Origin: Typha latifolia
Taxonomy: Eukaryota > Streptophyta > Magnoliopsida > Poales > Typhaceae
NCBI GenBank assembly: GCA_019914945.1
Contig: CM034099.1
Location: 9,685,001-9,749,000 of the forward strand
DNA: 64,000 nt
Direction of reading: 5' to 3'
Positions 37,061 to 48,769 of this stretch are shown in pieces. The position numbers and the translations under genes are program-made. The notes beneath the pieces are model-generated. The model searched no databases. It was not told the origin of the DNA and saw only the letters and a program-made list of their open reading frames with translations. Each line of letters begins with the position of its first letter. The stretch's first letter is position 1.

Positions 37061-38910
37061 GAAGACCTCTATTGTAGAATCATCGAGAGGGATGGGTTTA
37101 AAGCCCACTTAAATGTTCTAGTAGTGGATCCCTACAATATGACTGAATTTATCCAAAAAGAAGTTGGGTAGAAACGAAACTACTGACGAACAATGTGAAA
37201 GAGCACTTGCATGATATTATCATTTTCTCTTCCCATCCGTAGGGTTATGTGCTCTATGTAATGGCCAGATTGAGTTTATCTCTTAATGAGTCCAATGCAG
37301 TTATTATTTTTTGAGAAGTGTGTTCCGTTGTAGACACCTTTTGAGGATTCACCTAAGTGAGAGCTATCATAATGCTGCGACTATGGGACTTGGGCAAATT
37401 CTTAATAACTCTCATTATGATCAAGGCAAGCGCATGGCTATAAATAGCGCTACCCCGCATGAAAAAATGTACTTCTCTTACTATGTGCATGTCAGTATAA
37501 TATCATCATACTAGACCACTGTGCATAGTCAACACTCGGTACCCAGTCTCAACATCATGTCCGAAGGCTCAGAGCATACCCCGCCACCCGCTAGGGTATC
37601 AATATCTATCTAGATCGGGCACCCTTCCTGGCTGATAGAAACCTCATGAGGATAACTCGCCACATATGCCCTAGCGAATGGCATGTGTCCGAATGTTTGC
37701 TGCGTACACAGACTAACGATATCGGATGTAAGGCCAACAGGATCGCGACTATGTCGAGCGATCAATCATCCACCAAGCGCATCCTAACCCTCGCGCCCAC
37801 TCAGGTATCCTCACGCTTTCTATCAACTATCCTATCAATCACATTTTATGCTTTCCTTCTAAATGTCAGATCATATGCATATATCTAGTATGATAACAAG
37901 TAACTGCATAATAGGAATTTAGGTAGAATAGGAATCAAGAGAAAAATGATACTATGTAGTCTCTACTATGTAGTCAACATATGCATACTCATGCTAATCT
38001 ATAACATGCATACTCATGCTAATCTATAACATGCATACTTATGCTACATATCAACTCGTTATATAATCATAGCAGTAGAATCATCTCCAATTATCTTTAT
38101 ATATATATCACCAATGTACTCATATCCCAGATCAGCATAATTAAATGCATGATAAAATATACTCGACTGTAATCATCTCTAGATAAAATCATATAATCAT
38201 GCTGGAGGCCAAAACATGCATATACATAATATATAATAAAACCTAATTTGAGAAAGGCATCTAGGGGATAAGACTACTCACACTGATCAGAAGACGCAAA
38301 TCACATATCCCTTATATCCGCCAATCAACCAAGTGACACTCATCGCTAGCAAGGTTCACGGGGTCTCAAATAAGGGGTTCGAGATCTGAAAATATTTAAG
38401 TAGCATGAAGTTAGCCGTTCATCTAATTAGAATTAATTCAAGTAAAATATAAAGTTTTATTAAGTTTAGAATCACTTCTTTTTATTTTTGATTATATAAC
38501 TAGATCTATCTTATAGATACGATTCAAATACTATAATTATACTATTATCATAAAATGTTAATTACAGTATAAGGAGAACAGGTCTGTTCCCTTTTATATC
38601 AGAACATTTTGAAATATATAATTACAAAATAAAATAAAATAAAAGACTAAATAACTATAAGTATAGACTAGGTCTAATTATAATTAATTTTATAATTCAT
38701 ACTCTATCTTGATTAATTAGGGACTATGCAGTCTTTACACGATAAGATAATAAATAAATAACTAAATAAGCCTAGTATTTTATTTGTTGCAGAATAATAA
38801 TATATAATAAATTAATAGAATTACTTAAAATGTATATCATAAGAATATTAGAATAGAAATTTAATAATTATAATTTACAAATCTATCTATTATTCTAATA
38901 TACATATAAG

Positions 38911-38941
<31 letters not shown>

Positions 38942-38943
38942 AA
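38911..38943. repeat. (TAAA)n microsatellite, about 8 copies
   Basis: Perfect tetranucleotide run in the AT-rich part of the LTR. Confidence 0.9.
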
Positions 38944-39195
38944 GTATTATCTATATTTATGTGTAATCATTTATAACCTAATTAATCATTAATTAATTAT
39001 AATTAACAATAATCATATTGATGAATATATATTATTATTAAAATAAATAATGTCTAAATCTATTTGTATTAATTAAGATAGAAATACCAAAATAAATAAT
39101 AAAATAAAAATAAGGATTACTAGTACAGTGTTGGGCTTGGTCCAGCATTGGCCTGCTACAGTGCTGGGCCGAGCCCAGCACTATTGTAGAAAAAC

Positions 39196-39318
39196 AAGAA
39201 GAGGAGAAGCAGCTAAGGAAGAAGAAGAAGAAATGAAGAAGAAGAAGAAAGGAAGAAGAAAGAAGGAAGAAGAAGAAGAAGAGAAGAGAAGAAGAGAAGA
39301 AAGAGAGGAGGTAAGGGA
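39196..39318. repeat. GAA/GGAA purine tract
   Basis: Almost pure purine strand with repeated GAAGAAGAA; mirrors the TTC tract at 43645-43740 in the inverted LTR copy. Confidence 0.85.
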
Positions 39319-39484
39319 GGGGGCTTGCGGACCCAGGCCGGCGGGGAGGGCACTGACCGCTGGTGGCCATCTAGCGGCCGGCCTCTCGCCGACGGCTTGG
39401 CTCCGGCGAGCCCGAGCCTAAGGTAAAGAGAAAGAGAGCTAGATAGTTAGATATATATATAGAGACGCAATATTTAAAGAACCC

Positions 39485-39565
39485 ACGAGTGCGTTCAAAC
39501 GCACCAGTCTGCGCGTTCCCAGGCACCGCGTTCAAACTCAAGAAGCCTGCATTTGAACGCCAATT
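39485..39565. repeat. short block of GCGTTCAAACGC-type words
   Basis: Contains GTGCGTTCAAACGCAC, GCGCGTTCCCAGGC, CGCGTTCAAAC and TTTGAACGCC. The same word type fills the LTRs at 55398-55496, 59079-59265 and 61563-61805, although the surrounding sequence differs. Confidence 0.6.
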
Positions 39566-40069
39566 TTTTTTAATTTTGTTTAAATCAGTAAGAAAATTCT
39601 AAAAAATATTTTTGGAGATGCACTAGTAAAATTTGAAAATAGATTCAAGACATAAAATATAACAATCAAAGGAAATAAGTCATACACAGATCAATCAAAT
39701 CATCAAGAGCATATTATGATCAACTTTAATGTATCACTCATATTATAAATTAATCTTGATTGATTATAACAATATGCATATGCAAGTTGAGCATAGACAA
39801 CATGAAATAATCTTCTTAAATAAACTTTTCTATTTTAAACAATGATCCAATACAGTAGTCAAACCGACTTAGTATATAATTTTGCACTTTTTGACTTATT
39901 CACCAAAATTTGACAGAAATTTTTGAATCTAGAATTGCATCATTTAAAAAAAAAACTCTCGACAAATCTAAGACTTAAACAAAAAAAATTAGAGTAAAAT
40001 AAAACCTAAAAAAAATGAAAAGAAATAAAAACATGCAAACTAAAACACAAATCCCGAAAGAAATCAGTC

Positions 40070-42655
40070 CAAAGCACAAATCCCTAAAGAAGTACAAAGA
40101 TATTCAAATCTGTGTACATCCAAAGGTTTTGTAAATAAATCTCCCAACTGTTTCTCCGTCTCAACATGTTCCAGTGCTATTACTTTGTTTTCAACTAGCT
40201 CTCTTATAAAATGATGTCGAATATTAATGTGTTTTGTACGCGAGTGTTGAACAGAATTTTTGATATATTAATAGCACTCATATTGTCACAATAAAGCACC
40301 ATAGTATCTTTTTTCAATGCCATAATCCTTGACCATCTATTTCATCCATAATAACTAAGAACAACAACTACCCGCTGCAATGTACTCGGCCTCAGTAGTA
40401 GATAAAGATATAGAGTTCTGCTTCTTACTGTGCCAAGCTACTAAATTATTTCCAACATAAAAACAGCCACCTAAGGTACTTTTTCTGTCATCACATGAAC
40501 CTGTCCAATCAGAATCTATGTATCCCGATATAACAGCACCCGAGTCATAAGTAAACTAGATACCAAAATCAACTGTGCCACTAGCATATTTTATGATACG
40601 TTTCACGGCAAACAAATGTGTCTCCTTAGGTTCAGACTAAAACCTAGCACACCCACCCACTCTAAAAGCAATGCCTGATCTACTAGCAGTTAAGTACAAA
40701 AGACTACCAATCATGCTCCTATATAGTGCCTAATCAACATTTTTTCCTGAAATATTATTTCCTAGTTTGGTAGTTGTACTCACAGGAGTTCTAGCATATT
40801 TTGCATTTTCTAAACCGAATCTAGTCACAAGATCCTTAGCATACTTGGTTTGAGCGATACAAATTCCTTTTTCCAATTGAGTAATTTGAAGTCCCAAAAA
40901 GAACTTCAACTCACCCATCATGCTCATCTCAAAGTGATTGTGCATGAGATCTGCAAACTCCTTAGCTAAAGATTGACTCGTTGCCCCGAAGACAATGTCA
41001 TCCACATATATTTGTGCCACAACTAAACTTTTGTTCTCACGTCTAATGAACAATGTATTGTCCACTCCCCCTCGAGTGAACCTTGCATCAACTAAAAAAG
41101 TGATCAACTTCTCATACCAAGCTCTTGGAGCTTGTTTTAGCCCGTAAAGAGCTTTTTTTAATTTAAAAACATGAGAAGAAAATTTATGATCTTCGAAACC
41201 CTTAGGTTGTTCCATATAGACATCTTCATTTAAGATACCATTTAAGAAAGCACTTTTAACATTCATTTAAAACAATTTAAATTTTAAATAACAAGCAATA
41301 GCAAGCAGTATACGAATAGACTCTAATCTAGCAACATGAGCAAATGTCTCATCAAAATCTATACCCTCAACCTGAGTGTATCCCTATGCTACTAGTCTGG
41401 CTTTATTTCGAACTATATTATCATGTTCATCACTTTTATTCTTATATATCAATTTTGTTCCAATTACGTTCACATTCTTAGGTCTATGAACTAAATACCA
41501 AACATCATTCATAGAAAATTGCTCTAGTTCCTCATGCATAGCATTGACCTAAGAGTCATCTAACAATGCTTCCTTCACATTTTTAGATTTGTCGTCTTAT
41601 CTTCATTGGTTCATTCACGTCTCTGATCACTTGTGACAGTGGATGATTTAGTTTCACTCTTACAGATGGTTCTAGTATGTTGTAGTCATCTTCGTTCATT
41701 TCAACCTTGTCCTCGTCCTGTTTCTCAAGTTCTAGATCAAGCTTCTTTCCAATGTCTTCGCCATGTGTACCTTTCTAGATTTCATATGTAGTCATTTTTG
41801 TACCTGGTCTTAGATAAACACGATTTATCACATGTACCGCTGTATTGACTACCTCAGCCCAAAATTTTTGAGGAACTTTTTTAGCGTGAAGCATAACCCT
41901 AGCAATTTCTTGCACAACACGATTCTTTCTCTCTACAATCCCGTTCTATTGTAGAGTTATAAGAGCTAAAAATTTATGTTGAATACCAAGAGAATTATAA
42001 AATATGGAAAAAATTTCATTTTCAAATTCTCTACCATGATCAGAACGAATCTTAACTAGGGTAGAAGATTTTCCATTCTGTAGTTTTAAGCATAGTGATT
42101 TAAAATTTTCAAAGGTTTTAGACTTTTCACGTAAAAATGCAACCCAGGTATATCTAGAGTAATCATCAACCATTAAGAATATATACTGTTTACCTCCAAG
42201 ACTTTTCAATTTTGTTGGACCCATTATGTCCATGTGGACAAATTGTAACACAGTCAGTGGTAGCTACATTTACTTTTTTGTATGAGATCTTAATTTGTTT
42301 TCCAATTTGACACGGACTGCACACACTTTTTGACACTTTCTTCATTTTAGGTATTCCTCTTACCACTTTTTGTTTGGACAGATTAAACAATTCCTTATGA
42401 TTCACATGTCCAAGACGTTGATGTCAAAGATCTGCAATGTCAAAAGAAGCACTATTATATTTCAGTTTATGTGAAGTTCCAACAACAAGCAATTATCAGA
42501 TGTTCTAGATCCAAAACATATAACATTACCATCATGATCTAGAATAGTACAATCATTTTTGGAGAATTTTACCTCATAATCTTCATTACAAAATTGATTG
42601 ATGCTTAGTAGATTTGATTAGAATGTACTAGAACTAGATATGTAGATTTTCTTAC
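40070..42655 (-). pseudogene. SIRE-like copia pol, 3' portion (broken)
   Basis: Minus strand: pre-integrase zone at 42190-42650 with a C-x2-C-type segment (VCSPCQIGKQIK); integrase HMDIMGPTKLKSLGGKQYI at 41946-42251; RT at 40730-41266 with MNVKSAFLNGILNEDVYM, ALYGLKQAPRAWYE and the catalytic IYVDDIVFGATS box; then RNase H down to about 40390, with a C-terminus near 40070 (DLFTKPLD). The style YVDDIVFGAT...FEMSMMGELKFFLGLQI is that of Sirevirus copia elements. Stops interrupt it, and the element is cut at about 42655 against gypsy sequence. No LTRs are identified. Confidence 0.85.
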
Positions 42656-42695
42656 AATACTAGTGTGATTTAAATTTCGGGGTCGAAATTTTCGT

Positions 42696-42709
42696 AAGGG
42701 GAAGGAAAA
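42696..42709 (+). promoter_or_regulatory. polypurine tract before a gypsy 3' LTR
   Basis: AAGGGGAAGGAAAA lies directly before the LTR start TGTAATAACC. It follows the TTTCGGGGTCGAAATTTT phrase commonly found at the 3' end of gypsy internal regions. Only about 45 bp of internal sequence remains. Confidence 0.8.
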
Positions 42710-45700
42710 TGTAATAACCAAAAAACAAATAATAATAATAATAATTAATATAATAAATAATATTAATGTATAAATTAAAAAAAAAGACAAAAAGAAAGAA
42801 ATAAAAAATATATATATTGGTGTTGCATGGCACGAGCTCGTGCCATGCAACGTGGGCGCGTGTTAGGGGCGCCACGTGCACCCACAACCGCCAGCCCGGC
42901 CAACCGGGCCGGACCAAGCTAGCTGTGGCGGGTCTCACCGCCACCACAGTCGCCGCCCTTCCCCCTCTTCCACCGCCTTCCCTCTCTCTCTTTATATATA
43001 TCTCTCTCTTTCTCTCTCTCTCCCTCCCTCTCTCTCTCCCTCCCTCTCTCTCTCCCTCCCTCTCTCTCTCTCTTTTCTCACATATTTTCTTGTCGACGCC
43101 GGTCTACCGCCGTCGTCGCCGCCGCAACACCACCCTCACCGCCTCTCTCTTTCTCCCTCTAAATCTCTCTCTCTCTCTTTCGATCTCTCTTTCTCTCAAG
43201 CTCCCTCTTTCTCTCCTTCCCTTGCCAACGCCGGCCTACCGCCGCCGTCGCCGTCGTCACCACCGCACCACCTTCTCTTTCTCTAACTCCCTCATTCTCT
43301 CTCTTACCCTCCTCTCTTTCTCTCTCTCTATCACCTCTCCCTTTCTCAGCACCTTCTCTCTCTCTAACTCCCTCGTTCTCTCTCTACCCTCCTCTCTTTC
43401 TCTCTCTCTAGCACCGCTCTCTTTCTCTCCTCGTCGACGGCTTCTCATTGTCGCCGTCGTCGTCGCCGCACCACCTTCTCTCTCTCTCTTACCCTCCTCT
43501 CTTTCTCTTTATCACCTCTCTCTCTCTCTCTTGAGCTCTCTCCCTTCTCTTATCAACGCCAGCCACCGCTATCGCTGTCGCTGTCGCTGTCACCGTCGCC
43601 ACCACCACCGCCACAGCCTAGGTGAGCCTCCCTTCCTTCTCCTTCTCTTCTTCTTCTTCTTCTTCTTCTTCTTTCTTCTTTCTTTCCTTCTCTTCTTCTT
43701 CCTCTCTTCTTCTTCTCCATTCTTGGCCCTCCTCCTCCTCTTGTTGTGTAGCAAGACAGTGTTGGAAGAGGACTATTATTATTATTTTTATATAATTACT
43801 TCCTAATGATAAGTAACATAGTCTATTTAGGTAATTAATTATTTTGATAATTTATAACTAATATAATTTTACTAAGTATTTTAGTATAATAATTTATTAA
43901 TTACAATTATAAATATTGCCTATAAATTTATTTATAGTTTTAGTTATTATTTATTAGTGAATATATGTAGTCTTATATTTATATTTAACTTATATTATAT
44001 ATGTCTATTTTTAGTATATTAGTATTGTCTAATAGTTTGTATAAAATGGAATACTAGAATTGCAGATTATTTTTGTATAATAGGATAATGATATTTTATA
44101 TATAATCTAGGATTAGCTAAATAAGAGTAAGTATTACAAAATAACTAGTAATAATATTATTCTATAATTATATTTTTATTAAATCATATATATAGTCGTC
44201 TTGGTTATTTATAAAAAGGAGATAAATTACTATATACTTATTTTCTATAATTACCAAATTAGGATTTTATTAAATAAATATAAATATCATATTAATATTG
44301 CCACAATTAAATTTATCCTATAAATCTAATCAATATTAAACCTAATAAAATATCATATTTTACTCGAACGAATTATAATCAGATAAACAACTAACTTTAT
44401 GTTAAACATTTTCAGACTCTGAACCCTCTTATTTGAGACCCCGAGGATCTCACCAGCATCGAGTGGCGGTTGATTAATAGACCTGAGGGATATGTGTGTT
44501 GAGTCTTCTAATAAGATGTGAGTAGTCTTATCCCTTAGACGCCTTTTTTAAATTAGGTTATATTATATATTTATGTACATGCATGTTTTGGCCTCCAGCA
44601 TTATTATATGACTTTATCTAGAGATGATTACAGTCGAGCATATTTTATCATGCATTTGATTAGGTTGACCTGGGATATGAGCACATTGGTGAAATATAGA
44701 GATTATGAGAGATGATTCTACCGTTATGATTGTTTACCGAGTTGATTTGTAGCATAAGTATGCATGTAATAGATTAGCATGAGTATGCACGTGTTGACGA
44801 TACAGTTGGAGACTACATTGCATCATTTTCTTTTGATTCCTATTCCACCTAAATTCCTGTTATGCATTGACTTGTTATCGTACTGGATATATGCATTTGA
44901 TCTATTATTTAGAAGAAAAGCATGAAATGTGATTGATAGGATAGTTGATAGAAAGCGTGAGGATACCTGAGTGGGCGCGAGGGTTAGGACGCGCTTAGTA
45001 GATGATTGATCGCTCGACATAGTCGCGATCCTGTTGGCCTTATGTTCGAGGTCGTTAGTCTGTGTGCGCAGCAGACATTCGGACACATGCCGTTCGCCAG
45101 GGCATATGTGGCGAGTTATTCTCACAAGGTTTCTATCAACTATGTGGGTGCCCGGTCTGGATGGATGTTGATATCCTAGCAGGTGGCGAGGTATGATTAT
45201 ATTTTAGATACTCTTGCGAGTGGCGGAGTATGCTTTGAGCCTTCAGACAAGATGTTGAGACCGGGTACCAGGTGGTGACTGTGCACAGTGGTCTAGTATG
45301 ATGATATTATACCGAGATGTCGGTGATGATTGATGATTGTGATGTTGAGAAATGCATATGATTTCATTATTATTTGGTTATCTGATTATCGAGTGATTAA
45401 TATGCATTATATATGGTTGCATTTGATATCATAGCATGGTCATGGTCGGCATGCATCATGTGTCGTATTTGAGAGAGAGTTATGATGATGGTATGACATG
45501 GAGATTTATTTATACATTGTCGAGGATTATATATTCTATTAGTTATGACATGACATGTTATCTATTTTTTATTTATGTATTATTGAGGAACATTCATATA
45601 CTCATTCATGACATGATGCTTTTTCTGATTCATATTATCCAGTACATAATTTACTCTCTCTTTGACATTATTGATTCAGGGTAAGGTTTATTCACTGAGC

Positions 45701-46251
45701 TTTTTGCTCATGACTCTCTTTATTTCTTTTCTAACTCCCTTAGATACGTGGTATGTGATAGCGACTTGAGATATCTTGAGAAGATATTTTAGAGTGATGA
45801 TGAGGTGAGCTATAGATGCGAGAGGGTATAGATGATAGTTTATATATGAATTGAGTTGTACAAGTATTTGATATTTGTACTCTGTTGTATTAGACGATGA
45901 ATTGTATAATTCGGGTCGAATCATAGTGTACTCTTATATCAGTCGTTTTAGTTGTATCTTGATGGTTTGTTGTGGCCTGTGTGGGTCCTGCCAGATTATG
46001 TAGTGGTTTAAGGTATATTATTGTGGACTGGAATATTCATATGTTAACAGGTTTATTTGGTTAATAATATGATTTAATTGGTGATAGGTTATGTGATTAT
46101 GGATATGTTAGCAGGTAGTATTTGATGATGTCATGCTTGTATGTATACAGGAGAGTATCTGTGCGTGACGGGCCCCGCCCGTCTTGTCGCGCGCGCCGCG
46201 CGTGCCGTGTGGGCGCGTGGGCGTGCACGTGCCCGTGCCGGGGGCGTTACA
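42710..46251 (+). repeat. long gypsy 3' LTR (3.54 kb)
   Basis: Starts TGTAATAACC and ends GGGGCGTTACA (TG...CA). The order is GC-rich leader, 0.6 kb CT-rich stretch, AT-rich centre, then a conserved part at 44390-45315 that recurs inverted at 37500-38450, and a GC-rich end at 46150-46251. The preceding polypurine tract marks it as a 3' LTR. The flanking bases show no matching 5 bp duplication, as expected if the element was truncated. Reading frames through the CT-rich part encode Ser/Leu/Pro repeats and are not genes. Confidence 0.82.
42960..43735. repeat. pyrimidine-rich low-complexity stretch with (CT)n and (TTC)n
   Basis: Repeated TCTCTCTC, CCCTCTCT and, at 43645-43672, TTC units. CGCCG blocks recur near 43100, 43230, 43450 and 43580 at roughly 110-220 base steps, as if a CT plus CGCCG unit had been duplicated several times. 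Confidence 0.85.
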
Positions 46252-46369
46252 AATATTTTGTTCACAATTGCCAATAATAAAAACCTAACATTCTCATATT
46301 ATATTATTTGTATATATTATTTTTTTTAAAATATTTTTGAATTTTAAACCCCTTTCTAGGGGATTGTTA

Positions 46370-46830
46370 TTAATTTCAAAATTCAAATAAATTCGAAATT
46401 AATAATTAAAGGAATTTAAAATTCAAATGTTGCAAGAACTTTAAAAGTTTTGTAATGGTCATAACGGCTATTTTAAATGGTTAAGGGGCTGATTTATTTT
46501 TGAGGGTTACAAATTTTGGAGGAATTCAAAAGTCTAGAATACCTATAAATACCCACTTTTGTCATGAAAAACAAAATCACAAAGAAAATTTTCATTCAAA
46601 TACAAAGCTTTAGCTATTTTTTTCTCTTAATTTTTCTCTTAAATATATTTTGATTAAGTCGAAGGAGTACAGTTTTTAAGGAGATACGTCGAAGGACTAT
46701 GCAAATCGGCGATGTAGGAACATTGTTCTGAGTTGTTCCTTGGGGAAAAAATAGGTGAGAAATACTGCACAAACGACACCACTTTTTTTTAAGCTAGGTA
46801 AGCTTCGGCGTGCCTCACATGCCAAATTTT
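46370..46830 (+). repeat. copia LTR copy
   Basis: Has a TATA-like CTATAAATACCC at about 46549, followed by the same leader as the LTR pieces at 32670-32935 and 50178-50530, ending near GCCTCACATGCCA. No coding region of this family is attached, so it may be a solo LTR; its ends are not precisely defined. Confidence 0.65.
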
Positions 46831-47869
46831 TTTAAATATTTATTCTTTATAATTTTTTTAATTTTTTCAGTTGAAAAAAGAAATACTTACTTCATTAGCC
46901 TGGCACCTGAGAAGTAGCATATCGCTTCTGTACGGGATGACAGGATGGGGGAGTTTACGTGCTGCGTAGATGCCTTGTTGAAGAAAAAGAAGCAACACAA
47001 TAGAAGAAAAAGAGAGAGAGAGTAGAGGAGAGTCACTTCTTTCTATTCTCCATCTATATTTAATGAGTACTAAATGACAAAACGATAAACTTGAAACAAA
47101 ACGAACGAAAATGCTTCATCTACAAAGAAAATAAAAAATGGTCATTACTCACAAAAGTAAAAACCAAGTGAGTTTTTTTTGTACAAATAATCTAAGAGCG
47201 AAAAATAATAGAAACAAGACTTCCTAATTAAGGATCAAACTTTAAAAATTGAAACCTAGTAAAGATAAGAATCCTAATTCTACTCTAACTATGAAAAATA
47301 ATTTCGAAGTTACTGAGCAAAAATTCGAGAGAGTAGAAAATAGATAGCTCCATACAAATGGGAAAATAAAATATGGCAAACACACGAGCATGATTATTTT
47401 AACGCGGAAAACCTCTCTCATATAGAGAGCAAAAATTCCGAATCTGCCAAAACTCCATTGATCTTATTTCATCTAGTAATAGAAACAAGACTTATTTATA
47501 ACCTGTCCCAACACACCAATAGCTGAATATCTAAGTAATCTCTTGAATAGAAACTAGTTGGTAAATTAATTTTATGAAAATATCACTTCACTTCCCTCTA
47601 ATAAGCACCTAACGAAGCAATCGTCAATCCTTGTGTGTAGATGTCAATGTAGACTATGTTTAGCTCCTCTGATGCTTTTGGATCATTTTTTGTTGGGATA
47701 TAAGCATTTGTACATCAGATGATATCCCTCACAATAGATTCAAAATATGCTCTATGAGATATCGTAAAACTTGTAGATGATTTACCTTAATTCTATTAAA
47801 TTAGATGCCTTCTTTTAAAATCTTAATCATTTATATAGAGTGTGAAGCATTACTGTTTTGTATTAAGAG
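46831..47869. other. unassigned repeat-like DNA
   Basis: No genes. The phrase AACGCGGAAAACCTCTCTC at about 47400 is reminiscent of copia LTR interiors, so part of this may be a further LTR fragment in minus orientation. A GA-rich run lies at 46985-47020. Confidence 0.35.
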
Positions 47870-48028
47870 AACATACTTGTTATTAATTTCATAACTTTAT
47901 TTAAATTTAAAATTCAAATATTATAATAATTTTAAATATTTTATAACGACTATAACGGCTACTTTTAATGATTAATAGGCTAAATTTATTTGGGGGTATA
48001 AGTTTTGGAGAAATTCAAAAGCCTCAAA
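47870..48028 (+). repeat. copia LTR fragment left of the hAT element
   Basis: Matches the first half of the LTR at 46370 (TAACGACTATAACGGCTACTTTTAATG, then the ATTTGGGGGTATAAG region) and stops where the hAT end begins. Confidence 0.65.
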
Positions 48029-48274
48029 TAAGGGTGGCAAAATTTGACCTGACCCGATAACCCGACATGATAACCCGACTGTTAATCAGGTTCGGGTCAT
48101 AAACAGGTCAACCCGCCTAACCTGATTATTAATCGGGTTGTGTTCGGGTTTAAGTAAACAGGTCGGGCAGGTCGGGTCGACCCACCAACCCGCCAACCCA
48201 CCACACATATATATACTAAATTTCTAATTTACCCAAATACCCTCATACTCTAAAACCCAAGTCACCCAAAGACT

Positions 48275-48510
48275 TTGGCCAAAGTCCCAACTTTATTTCC
48301 TCAATCCCCACACCAGCCCGCCGTCGCCCCCTTCCCATCTACACCCGAGCTCCTCGCGTCGCGCCGCCGGACACCCGAGCCCCTCGCGCCACCGGACACC
48401 ATAGAGAATTTCCCCAACAAAGGAAGAATCCACTTCGTCTGCAACTCTTGGGTTTATCCGGTGGAGAAGTACAAGTACGATCGCATCTTCTTCGCCAACA
48501 GTGTGAGTAG
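48275..48510 (+). pseudogene. lipoxygenase exon-like fragment (PLAT domain end) inside the hAT element
   Basis: An open frame from ATG 48275 begins with about 45 Pro/Ser-rich residues of no clear origin. It continues with [20 protein letters not shown] and RIFFANS, the well-conserved end of the N-terminal PLAT/C2-like domain of plant lipoxygenases. It stops at a good splice donor (GTGAGT) after the Ser codon near 48503. Lipoxygenases oxygenate polyunsaturated fatty acids; the catalytic domain is absent here. The likely explanation is capture of one exon by the transposon. Expression is unknown. Confidence 0.7.
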
Positions 48511-48769
48511 TATATTCATTTTAACATCTACATCTACAGCTCTTCTTCTTCGTCTTCGTCTTCTATTATCAGCATTCAAGACTTAGTCTTTGTGTCTAAA
48601 GCACGCGTTGATTATTCTTTCCGAGTGAAATGGCCAGTCTTTTTGACTCTCTGAGAAAAGTACAAAAGTCCAGTCATATATATATAGATAATATATACTC
48701 TGGTTGGTTGGTGGAGGTGGCGGGCTAATAATCATGTCCTATGAAATCTACTTACTAAGATAGGATAGG

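Larger units (their letters stand above)
32640..37490 (+). mobile_element. Ty1/copia element, plus strand, decayed
   Basis: A partial 5' LTR (to about 32935) precedes gag, CCHC knuckle, protease, integrase, RT and RNase H in copia order, and a 3' non-coding part reaches about 37490. No 3' LTR is seen: sequence of a different long LTR begins at about 37495. The LTR tail resembles 46590-46810 and 50330-50510, so this family recurs in the window. Confidence 0.85.
37495..39480 (-). repeat. long gypsy LTR copy, minus orientation
   Basis: The stretch 37500-38450 is an inverted, diverged copy of about 44390-45315. Shared words in order include the GTGTCCGAATG / CATTCGGACAC pair, the ATATGTGGCGAGTTAT region and the GAGACCCCG end at 38360. 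The part at 38900-39420 corresponds in layout, with an AT-rich part and then a purine tract, to the pyrimidine tract of the plus copy. The adjoining copia element ends abruptly at 37495. Open frames in 39128-39421 are Lys/Glu repeats from the purine tract. Confidence 0.75.

Noticed and set aside
39128..39421. 97-codon Lys/Glu-rich frame
   Set aside because: Produced by a GAA/GGAA purine tract in an LTR; the opposite strand gives an equally open Ser/Leu/Phe frame.
42817..43806. 329-codon open frame in the LTR
   Set aside because: It is Ser/Leu/Pro repeats from CT-rich DNA inside a gypsy LTR; overlapping frames are equally open. Low-complexity artefact.
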